DNA from: DATDCV01 sp036524155
Lineage (GTDB): Bacteria > Verrucomicrobiota > Verrucomicrobiia > Limisphaerales > UBA8199
Direction of reading: 5' to 3'
DNA length: 11,917 nt
Assembly (NCBI GenBank): GCA_036524155.1
Contig: DATDCV010000372.1
Location: 1 to 11,917 of the forward strand
The position numbers and the translations under genes are program-made. Of the stretch, positions 6,039-11,917 are shown piece after piece; the first letter of the stretch is position 1, and every line of letters begins with the position of its first letter. The notes under the pieces are model-generated. The model did not search any database. It was given only the letters and a program-made list of their open reading frames with translations, and had not been told where the DNA came from.

Positions 6039-7352
6039 ATGCTGCGGAAGAGCACTTCAATTCGCGCGTTCGTCGTGATCTCGGTTTGCTTTGCGGCGGC
6101 CGGCAGGGCTTCGGAACTGCGCCCGCTGATTCAGGATTTCATCGGGCTTAACGGTCACACGGTCCAGTTCAGACCCGAGCTGTTTGCGCCCGTGTGCCGG
6201 CTCGCGCGGGATTATCATCCGGTCGAATGGGACCTGGGCACCAATACCACCGAGATGCCGCCGTGGCCGTTGGCCAAGAATGGCGTCGACTGGAGCAAGG
6301 TATACGGCTCGTGGCGGAACCACGGTTGGGGCATCGATGTCTCGCTCATGTTCGAGACCGTGCCGCTTGCCGGGTGGGCGAACCTCCAACGTGACGCCCG
6401 CACTTACGGTGAAGCCTTTGCGCGAGAGTTCGGACCTTCCGGAAAACGAAAACTGGTCAGTTCGGTCGAGATCGGAAACGAGCCGGGCAAGCGGAGCGAC
6501 GCCGAGTACGGCCACGTCTTCAAGGCCATCGCCGAAGGCATCAGGACTGGTGATCCTCAAATGCGAATCTGCTCCTGCAATCTCACGACCGGGAAGAGCG
6601 GCGACTATGAGAAAAGCGCTCAGTCTTTAGTGCGATTCACGAACCTGCTCGATGTGCTCACCATTCACACCTATGCCCAACTGGAAGGCTGGCCGAGCTG
6701 GCGAAGAACGTTCCCGGAGGACCCAAGGCTGCCCCGCTATCTCCAGGACGTCGAAGCTCTCTGTCGCTGGCGTGACAACTATACTGCTGACAAACCGGTC
6801 TGGATCACGGAATTCGGATATGACAGCAGCACGAAGCGCCCTGCCCCGGCTGGCGATTTCGCCCGGTGGACAGGCGTCAGCGACGCTCAGCAGGCCCAGT
6901 GGCTGGTCCGCTCCCTTTTGGTCTTCTCAGCGATGCCGGTGGAACGCGCGTACATCTATTTCTTCAACGATGAAGACCAGGCCCAGGTTCATGCCAGTTC
7001 CGGCCTGACCCGACACTTTCAACCGAAACCGTCCTTTTATGCAGTCGCCCACTTGCAGCGGGTGTTAGGTGAATGCCGATTCAAACAGGTGCTCACGAAT
7101 CAACCGGCGCCTGTGCGAGTTCAGGAATACCAAAAAGACTCGGGGGAGGTTGTTTGGACAGTCTGGTCGCCAACCGGGAACGGAACCGAGATCAACACCA
7201 CGCTCGGGAACCTGCCGGGGAAGCTGCTCCGCGCGGAGCGAATGCCTCTGGATGCCGCTGATCCTGTCGTTCCCATTCAGCCAGACTCCTCCGGGCGGAT
7301 TCAGATCTCCGTCCAGGAAAGCCCGTTGTATCTGCTTTTTGAAAAACGCTGA
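6039..7352 (+). CDS. secreted clan GH-A-like glycoside hydrolase
   Basis: 437 residues. Residues 1-24 form a Sec signal peptide (MLRKSTSIRAFVVISVCFAA), so the protein is probably periplasmic or secreted. The body looks like a (beta/alpha)8 glycoside hydrolase of clan A: SSVEIGNEPG (142-150) holds an Asn-Glu-Pro motif in which Glu148 would be the acid/base, LTIHTYA (207-213) is a typical barrel strand, and WITEFGYDS (255-263) would place the nucleophile at Glu258. The ~110 nt-proximal spacing of Glu148 and Glu258 (110 residues apart) fits the family. About 80 C-terminal residues look like a beta-sandwich (VRVQEYQK, VVWTVWSP, SPLYLLFEK). I cannot assign a GH family number or substrate. A second hydrolase-like gene starts 80 nt downstream on the same strand, so the two are likely co-transcribed. 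Confidence 0.82.
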   Translation: MLRKSTSIRAFVVISVCFAAAGRASELRPLIQDFIGLNGHTVQFRPELFAPVCRLARDYHPVEWDLGTNTTEMPPWPLAKNGVDWSKVYGSWRNHGWGIDVSLMFETVPLAGWANLQRDARTYGEAFAREFGPSGKRKLVSSVEIGNEPGKRSDAEYGHVFKAIAEGIRTGDPQMRICSCNLTTGKSGDYEKSAQSLVRFTNLLDVLTIHTYAQLEGWPSWRRTFPEDPRLPRYLQDVEALCRWRDNYTADKPVWITEFGYDSSTKRPAPAGDFARWTGVSDAQQAQWLVRSLLVFSAMPVERAYIYFFNDEDQAQVHASSGLTRHFQPKPSFYAVAHLQRVLGECRFKQVLTNQPAPVRVQEYQKDSGEVVWTVWSPTGNGTEINTTLGNLPGKLLRAERMPLDAADPVVPIQPDSSGRIQISVQESPLYLLFEKR

Positions 7353-7432
7353 GGCGTTGGAGCGGATGCAATTTGAGCGCCCGCTCCGCCCTGATTGAAC
7401 TTCTGCGACAGAATTCTTACATTCTGCGGCGC

Positions 7433-9760
7433 ATGAAATGGTTCTTTGTCGTGTCGGCCTGCGGTTGTTTTTTGCTCCATTGGTGCGCTTTCGCTCAGTC
7501 CCTGAGTTCCAGCAAACTTTCGGCGCATCTCATCAACAGCTACACGGTTGGCGGGTCGGAGATCGTCGCCGGCCGGCCGCAGACCCTGAAGGTGCTCGGG
7601 CTGGACTCCGGTTTCCCCTCGGGCATGGTGCAGTCGATGCGGGATTACCGGGCGCACGCGCCGGGAGGAAAGATTGTCGTGCGGATCTACTCGCCGAAAA
7701 CGTATTCGCTCGCCAACGACGCAACGGCGAGCGCGTCCGACTTTTGGACCACGGTGCTGCAGCCGGGGCTGAATTCTCTGACCGCGTTGGACCGGGCGCT
7801 CATCGACTTCCTGGAAGGCCCGAACGAAGGCCAGACCCCGACGCTGGGTTATCCGGGCTCGGCACCGCTGCAGGCTTCGCGATGGTTCAACCAGTTTTGG
7901 ACCAACCTGACGCCGCGGATCGTCACCGCCGGCTACAAGCCCTGCATCGGCAGCATCGCGGTGGGCAATCCCGCCGGGACGGTGTCGGAGATGCAGTCGT
8001 ATCTGGCGGCGTTTGTGCCGGCGCTGCGCCAGGCGAAAGCCGCCGGCGGCGCCTGGAGCTACCACGCCTACACCGTGAACTACACGACCGATCTCGGCAC
8101 GGAGATTTGGTACTCGCTTCGCTACCGCCAGTTTTACTCGTATTTTGCGACCGCCTACCCGGACCTCAACACCATCCCTCTAATCCTGACGGAAGGCGGC
8201 GTCGACCAAAGCGGCGACCCCAGCCTCTCGGGCTGGCAGGCGCGCGGTTCGGCGGCGGACTATCAACGGTGGCTCAACTGGTTCGACGGGCAAATCCGGC
8301 AGGATGCGTATGTGCTCGGCTGCACGTTGTTTGAGATCGGAAACCCCGAGTCCTGGGGCTGGCCTTCGTTTGACCTGGAACCGATCGCCGGGTGGATGGG
8401 GAATTACCTCGGCGCCCCGACGAGCGTTCCCCCGGCGCCAACCGGGGTCCAGGCGCGAGCAGTGCCAGGGAGTATTACGGTGAGTTGGACCAACCCGCCG
8501 CTTAACCCCACCACCTGGACCGTAAAACGTTCCACCACCGCCGGCGGGCCCTATTCCCCCATCGCGGCGAATATCACTGGGGGCGTCCAAGCGACCTCCT
8601 ACCAAGACACCGGTGTCATCAACGCGGTGACTTATTATTATGTAGTCTCGGCACTGAACGCAGTGGGTGAGAGCCCCAACTCGACGCAGGTCAGCGCGCG
8701 TCTTACCAACGCTTTGCCCGACGTGGTGGTTACCGCGGTGAACTGGACCCCGGCAAGCCTGTTCACGAGCAGTCGGGCTGTGTTTTCAGCCCGTGTGCTG
8801 AACCAGGGCTCGGCCCCGACGCCCGCCGGCACGATCCTCGGCGTCGGATTCAACGTCGACGGCGCCGGCACCGCGTCGTGGTCCGCCAGCTACACTGCGG
8901 CCCTGGCGCCCAATGCGTCCGTCACGCTGGTCGCCGACGGGGGACCGACCGGGAACTATTGGACTGCCACGCCGGGGCCGCACACCGTCGTTGCGACGGT
9001 CGATGACATCAACCGCTTTCCGGAGAGCAACGAAAACAATAACTCGCTGTCGGTCCCATTTACCGTCTATGTCACCGGCTATGCGCTGAACAGCGGCGGG
9101 CCGGCGGTGGGGGCATTCGCGGCGGACGCAAAATTCGCCGGCAGCGCGAATACGCTCTCGGCAACCAACGCCATCGACGTGTCTGCCGCGGCGAATCCGG
9201 CTCCGGCGGCCGTTTATCAGACTGCGCGCTGGGGCGATTTTGCGTATGTCCTCGGCAACCTCGTCCCCGGCAGCAATTACACTCTCCGGCTGCACTTTGC
9301 GGAAATCTCTCCCGCAGTTAACAGCGCCGGAGAGCGGCGTTTCAATGTCGCCGTGAACGGCGCACGGGTCCTGACCGATTTCGACGTGTGGGCCGAGGCG
9401 GGCGCAAAATTCCGGGCGGTCACTCGTCAGGTCAGAAAAACTGCCGACGGAACGGGAACGCTGCTGGTGGACTTCAGCCACGGTTCGGCTAACGATCCGA
9501 TCTGCAGCGGCATTGAGCTGTACGGCGCCGCGCCGGCGGCTCCACCGATAATCACTGCTATCACGGTGACAAACGGAACAGCGACCCTGTCCTGGCAGAG
9601 CGCGCCCGGCGGCATTTACCAACTCCAATACAAGAACGTCATCGGGGAAAGTTCCTGGACGCCCCTGGGCGACCTGTTCCTCGCCGCCGGCACCGCCTCT
9701 TCGGTTTCCCTGCCCGCTCCCGCGCCTCAACGTTTTTACCGGCTCTCGCTGGTGAACTAG
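7433..9760 (+). CDS. secreted multidomain glycoside-hydrolase-like protein (barrel, FnIII, CARDB, malectin, C-terminal module)
   Basis: 775 residues from the ATG at 7433, which places a signal peptide at the very N-terminus (MKWFFVVSACGCFLLHWCAFA). A TTG at 7373 is in frame but would add 20 residues in front of it. Residues ~25-330 resemble a clan GH-A barrel: LEGPNEGQ (Glu132 as acid/base) and LILTEGGVDQ (Glu254 as nucleophile). Then come a fibronectin type III domain (333-425, ITVSWTNPP, YYYVVSALNAVGES), a CARDB domain (429-545, PDVVVTAVNW, NRFPESNENNNSLSV), a malectin-like carbohydrate-binding domain (550-698, YALNSGGPAVGAF, YTLRLHFAE, RRFNVAVNG, ICSGIELYG) and a C-terminal module (~705-775, YQLQYKN to QRFYRLSLVN) shared with the RCC1-like protein. 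This suggests an extracellular, carbohydrate-bound enzyme. The substrate is unknown. Its TAG stop interlocks in a CTAG with the stop of the minus-strand 56-aa ORF. Confidence 0.85.
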   Translation: MKWFFVVSACGCFLLHWCAFAQSLSSSKLSAHLINSYTVGGSEIVAGRPQTLKVLGLDSGFPSGMVQSMRDYRAHAPGGKIVVRIYSPKTYSLANDATASASDFWTTVLQPGLNSLTALDRALIDFLEGPNEGQTPTLGYPGSAPLQASRWFNQFWTNLTPRIVTAGYKPCIGSIAVGNPAGTVSEMQSYLAAFVPALRQAKAAGGAWSYHAYTVNYTTDLGTEIWYSLRYRQFYSYFATAYPDLNTIPLILTEGGVDQSGDPSLSGWQARGSAADYQRWLNWFDGQIRQDAYVLGCTLFEIGNPESWGWPSFDLEPIAGWMGNYLGAPTSVPPAPTGVQARAVPGSITVSWTNPPLNPTTWTVKRSTTAGGPYSPIAANITGGVQATSYQDTGVINAVTYYYVVSALNAVGESPNSTQVSARLTNALPDVVVTAVNWTPASLFTSSRAVFSARVLNQGSAPTPAGTILGVGFNVDGAGTASWSASYTAALAPNASVTLVADGGPTGNYWTATPGPHTVVATVDDINRFPESNENNNSLSVPFTVYVTGYALNSGGPAVGAFAADAKFAGSANTLSATNAIDVSAAANPAPAAVYQTARWGDFAYVLGNLVPGSNYTLRLHFAEISPAVNSAGERRFNVAVNGARVLTDFDVWAEAGAKFRAVTRQVRKTADGTGTLLVDFSHGSANDPICSGIELYGAAPAAPPIITAITVTNGTATLSWQSAPGGIYQLQYKNVIGESSWTPLGDLFLAAGTASSVSLPAPAPQRFYRLSLVN

Positions 9761-9927
9761 CTGAATTCGTAAATTGTGTAAAGCAGCCGAACGATGCCTG
9801 CTCCGAAGATGACGGCGCGCGAGGAGCGAAAGCCGCGCCCGATCCGCGAACGATGCTGAACGTAGCCCGCGAGAAAAAGCACCGCTGGCACAAAGGCAAG
9901 ACCGGGATAACGAATAAACATGTCCAT
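9757..9927 (-). CDS. 56-aa small membrane protein at the distal end of the cassette array
   Basis: Begins MDMFIRYPGLAFVPAVLFLA, followed by a basic stretch (QHRSRIGRGFRSSR) and a second hydrophobic run (AVIFGAGIVRLLYTIY); it ends EFS. This gives two short hydrophobic segments around a basic loop, typical of a tiny inner-membrane protein. GC content at third positions is near 60%, as in real genes here. The ATG lies 12 nt after the GTTAGGC box of attC-d, the same spacing as the other cassette genes. Its stop overlaps the end of the convergent hydrolase gene by 4 nt, and no attC follows. It is therefore either a truncated last cassette or a resident gene next to the array. A fixed in-frame TAG lies upstream at 9952-9954, so no earlier ATG start is available. 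Confidence 0.55.
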   Translation of the reverse strand: MDMFIRYPGLAFVPAVLFLAGYVQHRSRIGRGFRSSRAVIFGAGIVRLLYTIYEFS

Positions 9928-9939
9928 GCGCGCGAAATG

Positions 9940-10026
9940 GCCTAACGTCCCCTAGCAGCGGCCCCGCGCCACTGCCGTGATATGCAAACACAGCGGAATC
10001 GCTGTGTTCGCTGCCTGCGGTTAAGC
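9940..10026 (-). repeat. attC-like site d (after the 59-aa gene)
   Basis: Minus strand: R'' GCTTAAC (10026-10020) and R' GTTAGGC (9946-9940), both perfect fits to RYYYAAC and GTTRRRY and complementary at 6 of 7 positions. Inside, GCAGCG pairs with CGCTGC. A perfect 9-bp hairpin with a 4-nt loop (9987-10008) sits in the variable part. Length 87 nt; 66 of 87 positions match site b with no gaps. Confidence 0.75.
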
Positions 10027-10036
10027 GCTCTCTGTC

Positions 10037-10216
10037 TCACATGCCACCTCTTCTCGAAATGCGCCTCTGGACAAATCCAACCACAAAGTAGGCCGCAATC
10101 GCGGCAACGGAGGCAACTCCGCACGCCAAAAAGAGGTCCCGCCGAACAACGTCCATAGTGAAAATCGTCGTTCCTAGCTGAACAACCCCTGCCACGATGT
10201 TCGGAAGATATTTCAT
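10037..10216 (-). CDS. 59-aa two-span membrane protein (cassette gene)
   Basis: Begins MKYLPNIVAGVVQLGTTIFT and ends VVGFVQRRISRRGGM. Two hydrophobic segments (about 5-20 and 28-48) flank a short charged loop (DVVRRD), and a basic C-terminal tail follows, so both ends are probably cytoplasmic. I recognise no family. The start at 10216 is preceded by GAGAG 8-12 nt upstream, a fair ribosome binding site, and lies 13 nt after the R' box of attC-c. Its stop is 10 nt before R'' of attC-d. The frame stays open upstream to 10447, but that stretch overlaps the TPR gene and attC-c in another frame and I do not treat it as coding. Small orphan membrane proteins are common in integron cassettes. Confidence 0.65.
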   Translation of the reverse strand: MKYLPNIVAGVVQLGTTIFTMDVVRRDLFLACGVASVAAIAAYFVVGFVQRRISRRGGM

Positions 10217-10229
10217 AAAATAGACTCTC

Positions 10230-10323
10230 GCTGAACGTTCGGGGTCAGGCGCGGCGGTGCCGAGGCCGTTTGGGATGCCACGAGCGTGCAATGCCGCGGT
10301 TGCCTGCGCCGCGCTTGTTGGGC
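10230..10323 (-). repeat. attC-like site c (overlaps the TPR gene's 3' end)
   Basis: Minus strand: R'' GCCCAAC (10323-10317, perfect RYYYAAC) and R' GTTCAGC (10236-10230, 6 of 7 to GTTRRRY). GCGCGGCG just inside R'' pairs with CGCCGCGC near the other end (8 bp). Length 94 nt. The TPR gene's last 25 codons and its stop (10247-10245) lie inside it, and the next ATG is 13 nt past R'. Confidence 0.65.
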
Positions 10324-10763
10324 TTAGGATTCCACCTCCGCCGCATCTCTGCAAGGTCCGCACGGACCTCCCGTATGGACCAGACAGATTGCAGCCCGCG
10401 TCGTCTCCGCCGTAGGTGCTCCGCAGCATACTCGAACGCCTCCGCACATAAACCGCGATAGTCTAGGACGACCCAGAATAGTAAGAAGTGGGCGTCCAGT
10501 TGAAGGCTCAGCGGCCGGGCATTTGGGCAGCGGCGTTCGAGTTCTGCTGCTGGGACGCCAATCAACTCTCGCAGAATGGAATACGCCTCACTGTCCCGGC
10601 CGAGCATGTGCATGGCGTTTGCCCGGTTGTAGGCTGCTACCGGACAATCTGGAGCCAAGCGGGTTGCTCGCTCGAAGTAACGCAATGCTTCTGCGTAACG
10701 GCGAGCCTCGTGTAACTTCAAGCCCGCCTTGAGCAGGCCCTCATGATCCTCGCGAGATTTCAT
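10245..10763 (-). CDS. TPR-repeat protein (cassette gene)
   Basis: 172 residues from the ATG at 10763 (MKSREDHEGLLKAGLKLHEA). Two tetratricopeptide repeats are visible: about 5-38 (ARRYAEALRYFERATRLAPD) and 39-72 (PVAAYNRANAMHMLGRDSEA). Residues 90-140 are helical and may form a capping region (LDAHFLLFWVVLDYRG). It has no signal peptide, so it is probably a cytoplasmic protein-interaction scaffold. The last ~25 residues (from PNKRGAGNRG to the end) are very basic and are encoded by attC-c, so they are probably a by-product of cassette structure. The frame is open upstream to an ATG at 10970, but that runs back through attC-b and the end of the lipoprotein gene; the TPR homology starts only after 10763. 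The start lies 18 nt after the R' box of attC-b. Confidence 0.75.
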   Translation of the reverse strand: MKSREDHEGLLKAGLKLHEARRYAEALRYFERATRLAPDCPVAAYNRANAMHMLGRDSEAYSILRELIGVPAAELERRCPNARPLSLQLDAHFLLFWVVLDYRGLCAEAFEYAAEHLRRRRRGLQSVWSIREVRADLAEMRRRWNPKPNKRGAGNRGIARSWHPKRPRHRRA

Positions 10764-10781
10764 GTCTTGGATAGCCAAACA

Positions 10782-10868
10782 GCCCGACGCTCCGCAGTCG
10801 CGGCCCCGCGCCACGGGCGTGATGTACACACAAAACGGAATCGCGGGGTCCGCTGGCTGCGGTTCGGC
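10782..10868 (-). repeat. attC-like site b (after the lipoprotein gene)
   Basis: Minus strand: R'' GCCGAAC (10868-10862, 6 of 7) and R' GTCGGGC (10788-10782, 6 of 7). An alternative R' is GTTTGGC at 10780-10774. Stems: CCGCAG with CTGCGG, and an 11-bp stem GCGG-CCCCGCG (10842-10853) with 10800-10810 that leaves one base unpaired, T10849 on the plus strand. A single extrahelical T on the bottom strand is a known attC feature. 66 of 87 positions match site d. Confidence 0.65.
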
Positions 10869-10872
10869 AGCA

Positions 10873-11091
10873 TCATTTTGACGACTCTCGTGTCCTGACC
10901 GTAACGTTTGTGGCTGAAACATTGGTACCGTTGATGGTGGTGGCTCCCAAATAGAATGTATTACTACCATCAGAAATCGCTACCGGCTTGCTGCCGGACG
11001 GTGGCGCGGTGGAACTACTCGACGGCTCTTTGCTGCAACCGACCATGACAATGGTAGCGCAAATGACTCCGACGATGATTGCGTTTTTCAT
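10873..11091 (-). CDS. 72-aa putative lipoprotein (cassette gene)
   Basis: From the ATG at 11091: MKNAIIVGVICATIVMVGC, a short lipoprotein signal peptide with a lipobox-like M-V-G-C ending at Cys19. The mature ~53 residues start SKEPSSSSTAPPSGSKP, a flexible Ser/Pro linker, and continue with a short Asn/Thr-rich beta-type segment (SDGSNTFYLGATTINGTN, then SATNVTVRTRESSK). Met at the -3 position of the lipobox is unusual, so lipidation is likely but not certain. I recognise no functional domain. The ATG is 14 nt after the R' box of attC-a and the TGA is 4 nt before R'' of attC-b. An upstream in-frame ATG at 11184 would start inside attC-a and bury the signal peptide, so I reject it. Confidence 0.7.
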   Translation of the reverse strand: MKNAIIVGVICATIVMVGCSKEPSSSSTAPPSGSKPVAISDGSNTFYLGATTINGTNVSATNVTVRTRESSK

Positions 11092-11105
11092 AAAGCGTAA
11101 TGGTG

Positions 11106-11198
11106 TCTCAACGGAAAAAGTGAGCGATGGTGGCGGCCAGTGCGCTCGACCTGGCCCCCAGGTGGCCTGCCGCCATCCGCTCAACTGGCTTGTTGAAC
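11106..11198 (-). repeat. attC-like site a (after the DKNYY gene)
   Basis: Minus strand: R'' GTTCAAC (11198-11192, perfect) and R' GTTGAGA (11112-11106, 6 of 7). A long stem joins TGAGCG-G-ATGG-CGGC near R'' to GCCGCCACCATCGCTCA near R', with one unpaired G in the R''-side arm. The tip is ACCTGG-GGG-CCAGGT. Length 93 nt. The upstream gene's TGA (11202-11200) is one nt before R''. Confidence 0.7.
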
Positions 11199-11199
11199 G

Positions 11200-11917
11200 T
11201 CATACCACCTGAGGCCACTCGTCCAGCAGCTTGTCAAATGCCTTGCCGCCGAGCGGGTCGTCCGGATCTCGCAGGCAAGCCTTCCCGCTGCTATAGACGC
11301 GGTGCCTGTCCATGAAAGTGCCGTCGGCGGACAGCAGCCGAATGGACACTCTGTCGACACCCGCAATTCGCTTGTTGGTGTAAAAGACGCTCTTCTTGTC
11401 AACACTGAGCAGGCCGCGCCACACCCGCCAAGTGGTCGGGTCCGCTCCGGGTAGCGTTGAATGTTCAAAATAGACGTGCTCACGATCATATCCAAAGCGA
11501 TTCGCCAAAGAGACAAACGTGCCAGGATCGGCGGACGGTATTCGGTAGATGCCTGCCCCACTGGCAAACCACACGGATGTTGCATCGGCCGCATAGCCAG
11601 CCTGAAGAAACACTCCTGATGCCTCTGCCACCAACGACGCGTCCAGCACACGAAACCTCTCTGCAGCAGCGCCTCGAATGGGTGTAATCACGAAGTAGGC
11701 GCGAGAGGAATCAACCCCGAAGTTGGCGTTGAGGACTCGGAATGTGGCGTGATCGATCTTCCGAGACCGGAATGGGCCGAAGAAGACGCCCCGAGCATCC
11801 CGAGCGTAGTTCCCCAACAGGACCTCAAAGGTCTTCGGGTCGGCACCAGGGAGAGGACGGCCCATGTAAAAAACGTGCTTGCTGTCAACTGCCCAGACAG
11901 GGGTGTCGAGATTGCGC
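11200..11917 (-). CDS. DKNYY-type repeat protein (5' end outside the window)
   Basis: The frame is open from the right window edge to TGA at 11202-11200, giving at least 238 residues. The ATG at 11865 is internal: the residues before it (AVDSKHVFYMGRPLPGADP) already form a repeat unit. Repeats of about 38-60 residues follow the DKNYY pattern, an Asp-x-x-x-VFY strand, then a short hairpin with PGADP-x-TF (DSKHVFYMGRPLPGADPKTF, YDREHVYFEHSTLPGADPTT, VDKKSVFYTNKRIAGVD). Degenerate units lie between (ARDARGVFFGPFRS, VDSSRAYFVITPIRG). Proteins of this kind are usually secreted or surface-exposed and of unknown function; whether this one has a signal peptide cannot be seen here. The gene ends one nt before attC-a, so it is the 3' part of a cassette. 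Confidence 0.8.
   Translation of the reverse strand, partial: RNLDTPVWAVDSKHVFYMGRPLPGADPKTFEVLLGNYARDARGVFFGPFRSRKIDHATFRVLNANFGVDSSRAYFVITPIRGAAAERFRVLDASLVAEASGVFLQAGYAADATSVWFASGAGIYRIPSADPGTFVSLANRFGYDREHVYFEHSTLPGADPTTWRVWRGLLSVDKKSVFYTNKRIAGVDRVSIRLLSADGTFMDRHRVYSSGKACLRDPDDPLGGKAFDKLLDEWPQVV

Larger units (their letters stand above)
9940..11917 (-). mobile_element. integron gene-cassette array (partial, four attC-like sites)
   Basis: Short, unrelated minus-strand genes alternate with 87-94-nt imperfect inverted repeats bounded by RYYYAAC-like and GTTRRRY-like 7-mers. In each case the stop codon is inside the repeat or within 10 nt of it, and the next ATG follows the last box by 12-18 nt. 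That is the organisation of integron cassettes. All genes point leftward, so the integrase gene and attI would be expected beyond the right edge. The left boundary is near 9940, where the convergent hydrolase gene begins within ~180 nt. No integrase, attI or promoter Pc is in the window, so integron identity rests on the attC features alone. Confidence 0.72.

Noticed and set aside
8786..9991. 401-codon minus-strand frame opposite the multidomain hydrolase
   Set aside because: Arg-rich shadow of a high-GC coding region; the plus strand has clear malectin and CARDB signatures there.
9987..10008. Rho-independent terminator
   Set aside because: The 9-bp hairpin has no T-run after it on either strand and is better explained as the variable part of attC-d.
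10217..10447. Longer, 136-codon version of the 59-aa gene
   Set aside because: The extra 77 codons overlap the TPR gene and attC-c in another frame, and lack the hydrophobic pattern; the ATG at 10216 has the usual spacing after R'.
10764..10970. Longer, 241-codon version of the TPR gene
   Set aside because: The extension runs through attC-b and into the lipoprotein gene; TPR-like sequence begins only after the ATG at 10763.
1..11917. tRNA, rRNA or riboswitch genes
   Set aside because: Reading both strands I found no cloverleaf, conserved rRNA segment or known riboswitch core; a covariance-model scan would be needed to exclude small RNAs.

Overview
The window looks like a chromosomal piece of a Verrucomicrobiota bacterium (Pedosphaera / Limisphaerales type). 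The family content suggests this, but there is no rRNA or marker gene to prove it. Clues are an ECF sigma factor with a long membrane-anchored C-terminal extension, a YceI-like domain plus a galactose-binding-like domain, a Tat-exported sugar-isomerase-like TIM barrel, secreted RCC1-repeat and malectin/CARDB proteins sharing a C-terminal 'RFYR' module, weak Shine-Dalgarno signals, and short palindromic repeats with the core GCGGACTGAAGTCCGC.

Left and middle (1-7352): the last 39 codons of a possible upstream gene, then a repeat-rich gap (121-427). Three plus-strand genes follow: a secreted TIM-barrel protein (428-1375), a small membrane protein (1466-1969), and a 739-residue fusion of sigma factor, membrane anchor, YceI-like domain and discoidin-like domain (2034-4253). 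A convergent minus-strand gene (4406-5635) encodes a secreted RCC1-like beta-propeller. A second repeat-rich gap (5636-6038) holds a ~130-bp imperfect palindrome and an inverted copy (66/68 identical) of a repeat from the first gap. Next comes a secreted clan-A-like glycoside hydrolase (6039-7352).

7433-9760 is a second, multidomain secreted glycoside-hydrolase-like protein: catalytic barrel, FnIII, CARDB, malectin and C-terminal module. The two hydrolase-like genes are 80 nt apart and probably act on the same kind of extracellular polysaccharide.

Right end (about 9757-11917): the style changes to a minus-strand run of short, unrelated genes. These are a DKNYY-repeat protein (cut by the window edge), a 72-aa lipoprotein, a 172-aa TPR protein, a 59-aa membrane protein and a 56-aa membrane protein. 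Each of the four gene boundaries carries an 87-94-nt imperfect inverted repeat that begins with an RYYYAAC-like box and ends with a GTTRRRY-like box (one is a perfect GTTAGGC), followed 12-18 nt later by the next start codon. This is the layout of an integron gene-cassette array with attC sites. The genes point away from the right edge, so an integrase gene and attI, if present, should lie beyond 11917. This array and the sigma-factor fusion are the two most interesting things here.
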